DNA of 64,000 bases from Isoetes taiwanensis (Eukaryota > Streptophyta > Lycopodiopsida > Isoetales > Isoetaceae). This document shows, in pieces, positions 21,036 through 34,010 of this stretch (position 1 is the stretch's first letter; each line of letters opens with the position of its first letter). A model generated the notes under the pieces. It was not told the DNA's origin and ran no database searches. It was given only the letters and a program-made list of their open reading frames with translations. The stretch is from positions 2,968,479-3,032,478 of the forward strand of contig JAJEKV010000090.1 of NCBI GenBank assembly GCA_021234155.1. Direction: 5' to 3'. The translations under genes and the position numbers were made by a program.

Positions 21036-22554
21036 GGTACTGTAGTACATGAATAAAAGAACTGCATAGAGGCTAGACCTCATGATGATCTTCCAATATT
21101 GTACCTGCAAAAACATTCGGGGGATATTAGAGAGCTTTAAATTCAGCCATAAGAAACTGACACTTATACCTTGGCTAAAATTGCAACAAATGCAAAGTGG
21201 CCACTCTAGATGAGAATATCCAAGATGATCAGTAGTACATGAATAAAAGAACTGCATAGAGGCTAGACCTCATGATGATCTTCCAATATTGTTTTGGATG
21301 CAACACCTAAATCCATCATTGCAAAGGGTTATCTGTGAAGCTAAAGAAAAAAGAAAGAGCAAGGCATTTTGACTAACTACCTGAGTAATCTCGCAGTAAC
21401 AAAATGGACAATTTAATTCCTTTGAAAATATTATTCCGGCCTACAAACCCTGACTGAATATTGCACATAATCTCTGTCTGCAAGCATCATCTAGTGCAAT
21501 CTATAGTGGCCTTGAGCAGCTTGCTCCAGCAGCATAGCCAAGGAGCAAGTAAGCAGTTATCCTGGACTCTAAATCCGTGGAACACCCTCAATATGAACGG
21601 CCTCTGTAATACATTATCTGAGGTCTGACCCTCTCTATAATAAAATATGAAGCTGCAAAACAGAGTGTTGGCCACTAAACAGCATTTACACAGCATTAAA
21701 CAGCATTTAAACAGCATTAAACAGCATTTACAGCGAGAAGATGCATGCAAAGAAGGAGAAATAAAAAACTCGAGCTTAACTCGAGCTTGATGCCCGAGCA
21801 AGAAAAACAATTGCAGAGAGCACACAAAATCAAGCTCCTGCGAACGAACCATGCTCATACGAACCAGGCTCCAGCTCCTGGCGAACCATGCTCATAGGAA
21901 CCAGGCTCCAGCTCCTGGCGAATTTCAAGCTTTGGCATAAGCTTCCAGTCCCTCCGGTCAGAGGCCCTAGCCAGAAAGCTCATCAAATGCTCCAACCCTA
22001 ATTAGCTGTTGGAGCAATTTCGTTCTCACGCAAATAAGAGCATATTGGCTGCGTGCCTTGTTTTTGCATTACGGTGAGGTAGATGCAGGTCTCAGATATC
22101 GAATCGCGAATCCGGCCGAAGATATTAGTTGACAAATTTGCCTTGTGATTTATTTGCCATGTGGCGTGGATAAATCTGATGCCATATCCGAGAAGATCTG
22201 GCGCTTGAAATGGCCCCTTTTGGCGGTGTACTCGGAGACGCCACAACGGTCGGGCCTGGGAAGAAATTATACAGTCAAGAAGCCAGTTTACAATAAGGAA
22301 GGGTCGGATTTTGCCATCTCATGAGATAGCTCGGAATGCACTAAAAATACCTGTTCAACTGTTCTTCAGCAAACATTTTAGCAACATGGAATCCTTGTAG
22401 GCCTTCTGCTTCTCCAAATAACCCTGTAACGGCCATGGCTGCATGACAGTGCCAAATCCGACCGTCTTTGCAGCTCTCCCAGGCGCCGCTGCAACTACTA
22501 CGCCCGTTTTAGTTGGATGACCGAGCATTTACAGGCAACAGCCAGTTTTTAGCA
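21036..22554. other. Duplicated and tandem sequence, no gene
   Basis: 21046-21102 is repeated at 21232-21291. 21126-21193 duplicates 18741-18808. 21660-21735 is a short AAACAGCATTTA tandem. 21850-21920 holds two ~40-bp copies of a unit with CGAACCATGCTCATA. No exon is recognised. Confidence 0.55.
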
Positions 22555-22660
22555 GTCATCAGCATATGCTAGGTATATGCCAACATATACTTGAATATGC
22601 CCACGTACCCACATAAACGAGGGTTTGCCCCCCTAGGTAGGGGCAACCCAAAAAATTACA
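22555..22660. repeat. Copy of a dispersed repeat with an intact (empty) site
   Basis: The segment with AATATGCCCACG, CGAGGGTTTGCCCCCC and GGGGCAACCCAAAAA matches, in inverse orientation, the sequence that flanks the hAT-like element at 38460-39230. Here no insertion is present. Confidence 0.55.
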
Positions 22661-24111
22661 AGAATGCCCCTCGGGCAGTTAGGGGCAGGGAGAGAGTGCC
22701 GGATGAAGCTATGGCGGAGAAGGTGGCGACGCCAAGCTTTGGAAGGTCGGAATATAGGTTAGGATTTATTCCATCTCAAAGATTGGATCCTTTAGGGTTA
22801 AATTTAAGTGGAAAGCAGAAGCCTTAATGACTGCCTCATCTAATCAGTGCACTCCTGATCTTTACCTCAGAAGCGCAGTGTCATTTTCATTAAACCAAAA
22901 TAATTTCTTCCATGAGGTTTCATAGTCTTTTTCACATTTTTCTTGGGTCTGGCTATCTTAGGATTATCTATCTGCAGCATCCCTTATACCATCAGGTAGA
23001 AGTGAAATGCTCTTTGGACTCAATTATGTAGATCATATAAGAAACAGTAAGATCATATATGTCTATACGAGACTGATTGGTCTATGAGATCAGATATATG
23101 CACCTGCTTCAAACTCACATATAATATCTCAAGCATAGTACAAGCGTAAGGTCTGACCTTCGTATTCATGGGTACAAAAGCATAGAAGGCCTGACCTTGA
23201 AATATCAGTTGCAACTGAGAGGCAAGGTACCAATCCCAAGCTAATGCTCCAATTCTGCTTGAGGAATCTACCATCATTTGCACAATGACGAATCTTTTGA
23301 CACCTTCACAGCCTTTTGAATGTCCCTCGTGTGCCTCATTACAAGGTCAACAGTATTATTTGTCAAAATGTTGCATCATATAAATTCCTATGGAATGGAA
23401 TTGATTTGGACAACCTCAAAAATGTTTGTCGGTGCCAACGCAGATCAGAATTGGGTGTCTTTATACAACATGAATAAAATTTTGAAGGATTTTAAGCTCC
23501 AATTTGCCAATCATAAATCTCCATGATTTCAATATTCTTAAGCTACGTGTAAACTGCTTAGGCTTAACAACGTGTGGTCATTTTCACAAAGAAAATAATT
23601 TCTTACATCAGATTTCATAGCAAATTGCAACTATTTTACACACTTTTGTTGTTGTTCCAACTCGTGGAGTTACAAACACGACAAAGGAACAGGACTGCAA
23701 ACTACAAAAAAGACTCAAACGAAAATATCCCACCTTTCTGTATACAGACCCACAATACGTATTCACCCCTCCGCTCAGATCGCTCGGATGCAATTTGCAT
23801 ATGCCCCACCACGCCTGAACCCAAAAAGAAAAACCATAGACTCGTCTCGAGTGCAATATCCCTATGTTCGTCTTCATGTATCCCGAGGAGGATGAGTCAA
23901 TGGCTTTGCTAATACCAAGTACAACATTCCTAAACAAGACAACTCGATACATATTCCTACTCGGAAAAATCCTACATAGGGTTGGGCACAATCCAGACCT
24001 ACCGTCGAGTAATATCACGACACGTGTCACTAAGTTCGTGTTAGCTTGAAACCAGAATCGGAGCAATATTGTGAAGTTGCCGCTTGTGCTGAATCCGGTT
24101 CAGACCCTGAC
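22661..24111. other. No gene supported
   Basis: No reliable exon. At 23757-23786 about 24 of 25 bases match the chitinase codons for the DPSGGVNT region (27727-27752), a possible tiny remnant of a chitinase relative. Confidence 0.4.
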
Positions 24112-24119
24112 GCTGCGGC

Positions 24120-24695
24120 CAGGGAATAAAATAGCGGCTAATATTAGCCAAATGGCGATTTTTTGGACATTTTTGGAAAAAGTACGGCTAAACTATAAAG
24201 GAGGAAATTTTTGGAAAAAAAGAAAAAAATCGCCAAATATTTTCAAAGTTGACCTCCCTTACACCAAGGTTTAGCCAAACATAAGAAAGAAGGAGACGAA
24301 AAATTCTTCCACTTTAGCCAAACGTTCGAAAGTTTTCCTATGCATTTAGGGATAGATTAGCCATACTTTTTAATAGCTAATGTAAAATATGAGATTATTC
24401 ATGAGATTATGGAATAGAGGTTGCTAATACTATATTAGATGGACAGTTTTTTGTTCTCCAACTAGTAGATTTCTATTATTAATATGTTCGTACAATAAAA
24501 AGTTTGGCATAGCATAAATGTTTGGCTAAAGTTTATATAAAGGTTCAAACAAAAAATAGCCAAACATTCAAAACTAGTAAAGGAAAATTATTCAACTTTA
24601 GCCAAACATTCGAAAGTTTTCCTATGTATTTTGGATTAAATTAGCCAAAGTTGTTCTAGCTAATCTAAAATATGACTTTAGTAATTTTTTCCCTG
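24120..24695. mobile_element. hAT-like non-autonomous element, 576 bp
   Basis: The ends are CAGGGAATAAAAT and AATTTTTTCCCTG, with the exact 8-bp duplication GCTGCGGC on both sides (24112-24119, 24696-24703). The inside holds many TTTAGCCAAAC and TGGCTAAAG words. Same family as 6737-7541. Confidence 0.85.
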
Positions 24696-24703
24696 GCTGC
24701 GGC

Positions 24704-27185
24704 AGCCGGGAGCGGGTCTGCCACTGTTGCAGAAAGGGAGCCCCTGCTCTACAACAAAATGGAAAGAGGGAGCCGCACAAAAAGAACTAAGAACTTACCT
24801 CTTGTCACCGGATGCTGCTTGCTTCATTGACCGGATGCTTGCTTTGCTCACCGGATGAGCGGAATCCCTAGCCCAACTTCTATTCCAGAGTGTGGGCGAC
24901 AGCTATGTGGCATCACAAGAACTCTCTTTCAGAAGAACAGGGGACCCTCTTTTTCCATTTTGTAAGAACTCCAACTAACGTGGTGCAAGTGAGCCACCAT
25001 CATGTCGTGGGATAATACTTTTGATCAATAGGTTAGATGGTTAGGTCAAGTGGGTTAATAAGAGTGAGGACATCTTGCTATAAAGTTTTGTTAAAGTACC
25101 AACCACTAGTAAATAACACCACTTTATACCACCACTTTATACCACCAAATGTTCCTATTGTATTGTAGTTATATATCAGATCTGCAAGCTTACCAGTCTG
25201 TCTAACCTGGTTTTTTTGAGTAATGTTATGAACATTGTGCATGCATAGACGAGACTGGTTTATGAATCTTTTTGGCTCTAATGAATAAATTAAGCTTTGG
25301 CAAGTCGATTTGTGCTATTCTCATGTAGTAATTACCTGCTGCAAGCAACTGCTCGACGGATCAGCCTCCATAAATTCCAAATGGCCAGAGTTCTATCGAT
25401 CTTCCATTCTGTTCCAAACCCCAAACGACCGTTCTTGCAAATGAAATGAGCGGGAGGAGAGTTGGCTCAAACATGACTTCCAACCAAAAATGTACGGGCA
25501 ACTAGCTGGTCTATAGCAGCCGTAGCTGGATGCATTTATTATGGGATCCATGGCAGAGGGAGGATGGAGGCATGGATTCCATATGGATCCATTGGATGGG
25601 GGCGGACGCATGTCGTGTTTGAACCATGATAATTCAGGTGGTTTAAACATGACGGTGGTTGACATATAAGGCGCTCGTCCTCATGTTGACACAAAGCAAC
25701 TTCAAAGATCTGGGCTACCGAAAAGATCTCAGGCCCCAAACTTGATGAAGACATAAAGAAAAAAGTCGAACTAGTCTACATGCAAAAGGTAATATAGCCA
25801 AATGTTATGAAAGTAACTCAGAACATGCTTGCTCCATAACTTGATGTTAAATTTGAGCTGGAAATTAACTATAGTAAGGTAAAGCAAGAACATGCCACAC
25901 AATGCCCAATGAAGGGGACATGGTGTAATGAAGGAAAAGGAAAAATAAGTGGTGTTTAATTTCTATTTGTTCTAGTTGCTACTTGCTTAGTAATTAGGTT
26001 CCGGCAATGTGCAGTTATGGCATTGTGAGTATGAAAACAAATGAAACTTAACGATGTGATTTGAACTTTCATTGACCGTCTTAAATACCATCCACTGTAA
26101 TGTTTGAACAAAAAAAAAGAGGGGGTGTTTTTGTGGAATTTTTTTCTGTGTTGCATGTTAAAGCCAAAGTGAAAGAAAAAACATACGGGGTTTTCATTTT
26201 GATTTGCAAGTAAACAATGTCTTTGCTAATCCTAGCAATGGTACCAAGGTACTTGAAATGAAATTGATACCAAGATGCCTATCGGATCAATAATGAGATA
26301 TATTTATTATTGCAATGTAACATTCACGTGTCTTTCTAGGACTTCTGTGGGGGGTCTGGGCATCAAAGGTCGTGGTCTTGCCACATATATACATTATAAA
26401 GTCCACCAAGAGATGCTCAAGAGCAGTGCTGGGCAAATTATGGGGAACACTATAAACTAACAGGTTGGAATTGGAAATTTTTCGGTCAAATTAGTGTATT
26501 GTAGGAATGTTTTGGGCAAGTTTTCTTATGGTTTTCTATTAAGACAATTGAAAGTTCTAGCTCTAAACACAAGATATCCGACAGGCCAAAGTAACCATAG
26601 GAAATTTTTCGATGGGACGTAAAACTTTTGCCCAACACTGCTCAAGAGCTTTTTCCAGACTTCCTACGACCATGCAATGACTGGCTAAATCAATTAAGTT
26701 CGGAAGTAGTTCCCAAGAATTCTAGGTCTATGATGTGTACGACAACTTTGTACATATACAATGATTTTGATACCCTCCACAATCATATACCTTGTAAAGC
26801 TGCGAATACAAACAAGGCACAATACAACAAGTATATATATCTATTAACCATAATAGAACCACCTATTAGTTTGTTGTGTTTATTGGCATTTGTATTGTAC
26901 ACACTATAATATTGTAATGCCCATTTTTGCTGCCCATTTACTTATTCATTTTTGTCCTTCTAGAGATTGAAATATGTAGACAAATTGTTGCAAACTTCCT
27001 AAGTCATTGCTCAATGTTTCAAAGTCATCATTTTCATCCTACGAGCATTGAGTAAGCGGAAATGCTAAGCTAATAATGTATTATCATGTGATTAAACAGT
27101 TTTTAGCAACTAAAATGTAAAAGATTAATATAAAACATTATTGAAACAAGATGATAAATTTGCACCATTGCCACAAATTCGAATT
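24704..27185. other. No gene supported
   Basis: A short CACCGGATG repeat (24800-24865) and AT-rich DNA. The small frames lack homology or splice context. The right end is the 3' flank of the chitinase gene, with AATAAT-like polyadenylation words near 27140. Confidence 0.4.
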
Positions 27186-28440
27186 CTATGACAAGCATTT
27201 CAAATTTCGGGAATGCTTAGGCATTTGCCTCCAATTCTCACCAACTAACGATTGAGCAGCTGCAAATGTGTAATCAATCAGAAAGTGGAAAGGGTTATGA
27301 AAAACAAAACAGGGGAAAGAATATATAGAAGAAGAATCAAAAGTAGATACCTGTTGTAGAGAGTGTATTTTTCTTATCATCATAACTAGCGGTCCAGAAG
27401 AAGTAACCTTGCAAACCTTTACTCTTCAAAAAACCAACTTTGGCAGCGATGGAGATCCGGTCATCAAATCCGATCCAGGAAGTCCCAGAGTAACAGTATG
27501 AGCAGAGGGTAGTATTATCAAAAACGAGGGAGGCATGGTTTTGCTTGATAAATTTAACAATGGAAGAATAAATAGGTGTGCTATCAGAAGGAACTCCAAC
27601 AGCAGGGGAGCCAATTCCATGGTCTGAAGAATTTTTCAAATTCCATTCCCTGCCATACATGGCCAGACCCAGCACTGCCTTTGAAGCAGGCAGCCCTGCA
27701 TACAGCCACTTGGTGATACCGGAATCCGTATTCACCCCTCCGCTCGGATCGAATACCGCAGTATGCACACCTGTCTTGTTGGGCTCCCAGCTGCCATGGT
27801 AATCAAATGCCATAATATTCACAAAATTTAAACTCGCTTTAATCGAACTTATCGGGTATGTTCCTCCCCCAACATATTGCAATGTTGCAGAATAATAAAC
27901 TGCTGCTGTTAGTAACAGAGCAGGCAATCCTGAAGCTTTTGATTCCAGACTTGCCATTTTTCTCCACTCTGAAAACAGAGTTCCTAAATTCTGCATATCT
28001 GTTGAATTCTGTGGAAATTCCCAGTCCAAATCCAGGCCATCAAAGCAGTGCTTTCTGGCAAGAGATATGGTACTGTTGATGAATATTTGTCTTGATTTTG
28101 AAGAACTGACCATGGCAGAGAAGGCATTAGAGTCTGAACCTCCACCTCCAATTGAAATGAGGGTGTAGATCCATGGATTCTTGGCTTTGAGAGTCTTGGA
28201 GAAGGTGCTGACCGCGCCGCGGTCTGTAGAGGAAGGGCTGATTGTGAAGGTGGTGCCATTCAGATCTGCAAAGGCATAGAAGAGATGGGTGTAGAGATTG
28301 GCATTGACATTAGATAAGGGGTAAGTTTGTGGTGCATAGGCAGGCCAGTAGGCTGCCCTTATTGGAAAGTGGCACTCTGAACTCTTCAAGATGCAAAGGA
28401 AGAATGCAATATATGCCAACACAAAAATGCTCTTCCCCAT
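27186..28440 (-). CDS. Class V (GH18) chitinase, two exons
   Basis: Exon 1 is 28440-27351 and exon 2 is 27259-27186, with a 91-bp intron (CAACAG|GTATCT ... TTTGCAG|CTGCTC). The joined product is 387 aa. Residues 1-23 are a secretory signal ([20 protein letters not shown]), so it should act in the apoplast or vacuole, hydrolysing chitin or related GlcNAc polymers in defence. The barrel has SIGGGGSD near 96-103, catalytic DGLDLDWE at 134-141 (proton donor Glu141), MAFDYHGSW, and [11 protein letters not shown] near the end. Length and motifs match plant class V chitinases. Exon 2 restores the LSTTA...W ending and then adds a basic tail ([14 protein letters not shown]) that is longer than usual. 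No TATA box was obvious upstream. It is the only intact cellular gene here. Confidence 0.92.
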
Positions 28441-29400
28441 TACAACCTTGAGCTTGTGTTCCTATAACAAAACTCAAAAACACTCTTGTACTTCACATTC
28501 AATTCTAACTCAATTCAATCCACTCGAGAGTTTTCAAGTGGTAAATTGGTAAAAGACTACTTCTTCTTCTTCATTTTCTCGTTTTCCTTCTTCTCACCTC
28601 TTCTAAAAGCATAGTGCGTTTTTCCTATTGCTTTTCCTATGCACGTTACCTACTCAAAAGCAACGTTCTTTCTGACTCGTTGCAACTTGGCCAACATAAC
28701 AAAAATTCACATTGACCACACCATACAAATTGGCCTAGTCAACAACCTGCCCATTGATATCGGCTTTTGTGCCTTGTCTTTATCAATAAATCCAATCAAT
28801 ATGCAGCCTTTTTCATTTGTCTTTTTTAACTGTGTCACCGCTTCAATGGTAAGCTTCTTGACTTTCACAAGAGTACAATAAATTTCACGTCGGTGCGACC
28901 CAAGCCATTGGCACTTCAAAAGAAAAGTCCTTCTAGAGGAAGCACGAGAAGCTAGGAAGGGAGAGGGGCATGAGGAAGAAGATGAGGCTTTAATTAGGTT
29001 TGAGGAACTTCCCAATTTGCAGGAACATAGTTCACATTTGAAATTACCACACAACAGATACACGTGGAATTCTGATAACAAAACTAAGCCAAGAAAGGGA
29101 AGAGTTGTAATCCAGACATACCGAGTTCAAATATTGGGGGGTCGTTAGAAGCCGGGCAGTCGAGACCCGGATTCAATTTATCTCAAATAGTATGCAAAGC
29201 ATAAGAACGAGCTCAAACTTGAACTTTAATCTGGCAGAAAATGATACCAAACAAACGGCACAAAAAGGCCCAAGCATCCAGCAAACTAGACAGGCATAAA
29301 ACAGAAGATGGGGCCAAAATCAGAAGCAGTGGGTAGTGGGAGCACACACCTTGCATCCTAAATGCCGGACATCCACGGGCTAGTCTTTGTGAGAATATCA
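28441..29400. other. Chitinase 5' flank, no other gene seen
   Basis: The 5' flank has short CTTCTTCTTCTT runs near 28560. A 124-codon minus frame at 28707-29081 lacks recognisable domains and is not counted as a gene. Confidence 0.4.
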
Positions 29401-29538
29401 TCGAAGGAGGAGGAGGAGGAGGAGGAGGATGAGAAAAAGAAAAGGAAAGGGAAAACGAAAACGAAAAAGAAAAAGAAAAAGAAAAAGAAAAAGAAAAAGA
29501 AAAAGAAAAAGAAAAAAATCGAAAAAAAAAAAAAAAAC
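29401..29538. repeat. Purine simple repeat (GGA)n and (GAAAAA)n
   Basis: A run of GGA triplets changes into GAAAAA hexamers and ends in a poly(A) stretch. One strand is almost pure purine for about 130 bp. Confidence 0.9.
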
Positions 29539-29679
29539 TAGTGGGTAGTGGGAGCACAGCTAAAACCTTGCATTGTTGAATTTTTAGCAAGGTCTTGTTT
29601 ATGAAGGATTGTTAGGATTCTTTTCCTCCCAAGCTTTTGCAAGGTCCTATTTATTTAGAAATTGATAGAATTGATTAGA

Positions 29680-30051
29680 TTTTGTTGCCAAATGGAAGCC
29701 GTTGAGGATGAATACCATATTCTCCAGAGTTGTGCGGCATATGATCAAATCCAGACACTATGTTGAGTTGGCCAGATGGTGAGCCGTTACATGTGATACT
29801 AAACACGGCTTCAGTACGGATGCTGGGATCATATCTTCAGGAGGTCATGGATATGCAGGATCAGCTATGTTCTCGAACACTTACCTAGATATGTTATAAA
29901 TTTCATGATGTATATTTAGACAGTTTGACAACATTCTCATTACTGCAACATTTTTTCCCTCAAAAACCTTTCATGGTGGGGGTTTTTTAATCCAGGCCAA
30001 TTGGTCTCCGTGGACGATAAAAACCATTCTATTATATTCTATTCTCATTCC
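29680..30051 (+). mobile_element. LINE 3' fragment with (ATTCT)n tail
   Basis: Near 29690-29760 the sequence encodes the C-terminal zinc-finger signature of a LINE (VEDEYHILQSCAAYDQIQ). The 3' end is CCAATTGGTCTCCGTGGACG followed by ATAAAAA and a pentanucleotide tail (30025-30051). The same 3' end, with other pentamers, is found at 32092 and 34011. Stops break the frame. Confidence 0.6.
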
Positions 30052-30515
30052 ATATAGTAGTATCCATTTTAGATATTTTTTTATTTATGAAATCATGTAA
30101 GGTAGGCTACATTTTTTCTTATTAACAGGTTGGTAAAGGAGGAAAACATGTTAGTAACTTAGAAATAAACACTTTAGGGCACTTTAGAATATGGCGATAG
30201 CACCTTCAACAAGCATGTTGGAGCCATTGAGTTTTGTTCTCGTGTCTGCACGCACAGCCACAACCATGGAGTGTTAAAAATTTCAAAATCCAAAAATTTC
30301 CATCTAAAAAGGAAACATACATGACCACCTTTACAAAAGCATCAAAATTTCTAAAATGGCACAACCACATACATACGTACCCATATCTATTTGTAGATTC
30401 AATGATGCCATCCTATTCAAGTTTTTTTTTGCTTCCACAAAAGCTATAGTCAACCAATGGAATACCAAAAAGCCATTGTTTTCTACTCATTAGGGATTTT
30501 TTCAGATCATATAAG
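30052..30515. other. No gene seen
   Basis: AT-rich interval between the LINE tail and the foldback element. Confidence 0.4.
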
Positions 30516-30925
30516 GGCTTTCTACCAATAAAAAAATAGAACTGGTAATCCAGTCAGCAAAACAGTTATAACTAACTCATTGGATCACATTTTCTAGCAT
30601 AAGTGTTGATAGAAAAGTTTAAATAAGCTCTTGTTTGGTGCAACAGATAGATCTCATTAAGAGCTTTCTAACCTTGGATGGTTTGCATATCTTTTAGCCC
30701 CATAGGATAGTGTAAAAAATGTTAAAAAGAACATTTTTTGGAGTTTTGACAATCACAAATGGTCAAAACATGTACAAAGCATCTCAATGAGATCTATCTA
30801 TTGCGCTAAACGAGGGCTCATTTGGACTTTTCTATCAACAGTTAAGTTAGAAAATGTGATCCAGTGAGTTAGTTATAACAGTTTTGCTAACTGGACGCTC
30901 AGACTCTGATTTCTGATTGGTAGTT
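30516..30925. mobile_element. Foldback/MITE-like element, ~410 bp
   Basis: The left arm (30520-30665) and right arm (30790-30925) are imperfect inverse copies. Shared blocks include CAAAACAGTTATAACTAACT, GGATCACATTTTCTA, GTTGATAGAAAAGT and ATAGATAGATCTCATT. The outer ends read CTACCAAT/ATTGGTAG. Only ~125 bp of loop separates the arms. No convincing target duplication was seen and no coding capacity is present. Confidence 0.7.
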
Positions 30926-32090
30926 CGTTTATCTTAATTTGTCTTAATTGGCATGTTTTGAAGGCCCTTTTGTCTAACATGATATATATCTCTTGAAGTT
31001 GCAAAAGTTGCAAAAGAGATATTTTAATTTTTGACTGCCTGTTAGCAAACCCTTGAACTAAATCTTTTGCCTTTTTGAGGATGCCAATGTTTTGTGCCAG
31101 ATATTTGTTTCTTCCTTGTTTGGTTGTGAAGCCCTGTATCTACAAGATTGGTTTATCTTGTCATTACAAGATTATCTCATGCATGATCATGGATGGCAAT
31201 ACATGTACAAATTATAAAATCTTCAAGCATCATGGTGATAAATAAATAAGAAACTCTATAGCTATCACTTCATACCTTCAAACAAGCTGAGAAACTAGTA
31301 TATGAAGTGGGTTCTTTGCAGTTTTATATTCATGTCTTATCGTGTTCACTTCAAAGAATTTGTCATATATGCTCGTTGGGCTAATATTTAAGCACTTTGT
31401 TAAGTGATGTAGAGATATAAAAGCCCTAGGATTTCTCGTATCTAAGGTTCACAATGAAGATAAACAATACGCTGAGAGTAGAGAATTAATACACTAGTTA
31501 GTATGTACAGTAAGTTTGATAGTGTGAGGAAGCATAGAAGAATCCAGCCAACCATGATGCATATTCTTGCACGGCAATAATTTTCATTAATGTTCTCATG
31601 ATACGTGCCATAAGAAAGCTTTTATGAGACTGACTATGTTAACTAAAAGAAACATGATGTATATTCTAATGATTTCAACCTCAGCCTTCAACTTATAGCC
31701 TACAACTCAAGAATAAAGACACAATCTATACATGGTGATGCGACAAGGCATTGAAGGAAGAATAGTTATAGCAACTGAAATATGGTTTCCTATGCAGGCA
31801 CGACCAGATTAAACATCCTCAAGTCTTTGAAGTCTAGCCGGTGTCATTGCAACTAACATGCATGGCATTAACATAAAATATGCATATCTCTTGGTTGTGA
31901 TTTCTGCTAGATTAATAGTGTTGAACTTGTTAATGATGTTGAGATATGAGGCAACTAGAAAAATACACTCCCATGTGCATAATAGGCAAAAGTTTCTTTG
32001 CCATGAAGTAGAAAATAATATATGAGACAACTGAATAAATGCACTCCCATGTGCATATAGGCAGAAGTTTATTTGGTAATTACGACCATG

Positions 32091-32091
<1 letters not shown>
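30926..32091. other. No gene seen
   Basis: AT-rich. A 28-bp phrase with CACTCCCATGTGCATA occurs twice (31966 and 32042). No exons recognised. Confidence 0.4.
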
Positions 32092-32122
<31 letters not shown>

Positions 32123-33257
32123 AAATTTTATCGTCCTCAGAAACCCAATCGGGTTATGGGACCCAATATAGAAGAAGGGGCATAAGCCCGAAACATTATA
32201 GACAATGGAATACAAGCAAAACAAAAACAATGCCAAAATACATGAGAACAGAGCAAAAAGCGATTTCATTGCATGGAGGCGGTTGAAGAGACGTAACTAC
32301 CACGGCGCTTTAGACGAATCCTAACCAGGGGTTCTGAGGCCACTGATCAAGAATAAGTGCGCCACCTCCCCAATAGACCGCCCATTTTCTTTGGAGCCTC
32401 GCCTCTCGAACCTTACATAACTCATCATGCCGCCGAGTTAATTGAACTGGGGAGAGGTCTTCCTGGACCGGAAAGGGAGTGCCCTTGAGGTGACTCCCAT
32501 GCTATAGCACTCCTATCCCGGGTCCCTGGGATGACAAGAATTGTACCCGTGGAAGATGGCGTGGCCGGCCCGGCCGATGAGCACCTACCGCAATAGTTAA
32601 AAGCTCCCCGGACTCGCGATGTGCATAATATATCCAGGTGGATGCCTTAATCTCGCTATCCGAAAGTGAGGCTATGTCGGGGCGCCTACTAGACGCAAGT
32701 TCAAGTAAGCGGTCTACTTTCAGCCGTTGCCCATACATGGAATGTGTGTGCCATCGGGCGTTCTTCGGGTTCTGGTTGTGCATGTTCTTGAGCTGCATCT
32801 TGCACTTGAACATTGAATTCATGGATGGGGGCCTCTCCTGATCGATCTCCCCCTGGGCGGCATCAACACTCACCGTGGGCGTGGCTATGTGTCGGTTGTA
32901 CCTCGGTACGCCTGGTCGGTATCCACGACATCCAAGCGCAAGGTGTGTGCAGATCTGTCTTGTGGCAAAGGGGAGCTATCATGACCTATATATTCCTTCA
33001 TCAAGTGCTCCAATATTTCCACAACTCATGCCCAAACCGCCCGGAGGCCGCATTTAATTTGTTGTAGTCAGAATCAGAATCGCCACCAAACCGACCGCAT
33101 CCTCGGATTGAATTGTTAGCAAGGGGATTTGGGAGGTGGCCGAAGATGCAGGAGCTTGGGATGCAATAATTGCAGAAACTATGGGTGCAGGCGGAGGGGG
33201 CGGGCATGGCGTAGCCTTCACTGCCTTCCTCGCCATATCTTTAGCCTTTCGCGTCAT
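32092..33257 (-). mobile_element. Deleted LINE: ORF1 region fused to 3' end, (TTATC)n tail
   Basis: On minus, a frame opens at 33257 (MTRKAKDMARKAVKA, then a proline run). Frames at 32873-32502 and about 32500-32290 follow, with EDLSPVQLTRRHDELCK and VREARLQRKWAVYWGGGA, which resemble the end of LINE ORF1 proteins. Directly after this come the family 3' end and a pentamer tail at 32121-32092. The endonuclease/reverse transcriptase ORF is missing, so this is an internally deleted, non-autonomous copy. Its GC content is clearly above that of the surroundings. Several stops are present. Confidence 0.5.
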
Positions 33258-34010
33258 GGGTGGGCAAGCAGAAATAATAAAAAGAACAAGAAGTAAAACT
33301 TGATGCTAAGAGAGAAGGGATCGGGGATGTCATTGCTGGTGCATGGCCTGTCGCAAAAGCAAAAATCCTCTTTGCAGAATCGGATGGCTTGATGCTGGCC
33401 CTTGTGCAGATGACCTGAACGGACGACAAAGCAACTCGTGCTGGGCAAGACCATGCTAGATGGAATCGTATTAGGTCACCTGAGGCTGAGCAGACCAAGA
33501 CTTTTACTTATAAGGAAACCGGGAGCAAGGTATCTGGCTTTGTACAAAGCCCAACTTTGGCAGAGGCGCCAAACTAAACTGAAAGCTGGAAAAACAAACT
33601 AGACTTTTGCCAAATAGGCAAAAGTTCATTGGGTTGACCGACCGGCCGCTCTCCCGAATATTCTGTGCGGCCCGTTAAGATGTGTTGTTGGTATGGCTGG
33701 GCTTGGGCTACCATCTGAACAAAATCGGACATGAGCTAGAACGAGCTCTGAGTGCCCAGGCCCTTAGACGGCAGCCCAGGCGCTTATCAGAGACAAGTCA
33801 AGTATGTGAAAAAAAAAAAAAAAAAAAAACACAATTAGAAGGCTTGAATCTTCATGAAGAAGAAAATAATATAATAGGAGTCATAAACAAATAATTCAAA
33901 TAGAATAGTACAATCAAACTCAAACATATACCAAGCCAGACATATCGGTTCAATATAATAAGTTAACTGCCAACTGTTACAGAAAGTAAAGATAAAAAAT
34001 AAGTCGTTTT
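33258..34010. other. GC-rich flank with a 21-base poly(A) run
   Basis: 33809-33829 is poly(A), preceded by GC-rich sequence (33600-33800). It could be the tail of another retroposed sequence on plus, but no body is recognised. Confidence 0.4.

Noticed and set aside
22591-22827. 78-codon plus frame as a small gene
   Set aside because: Its first part overlaps a dispersed repeat and the rest has no recognisable domain.
29213-29590. Minus frame with SFSFSFS
   Set aside because: Translation of the purine simple repeat.
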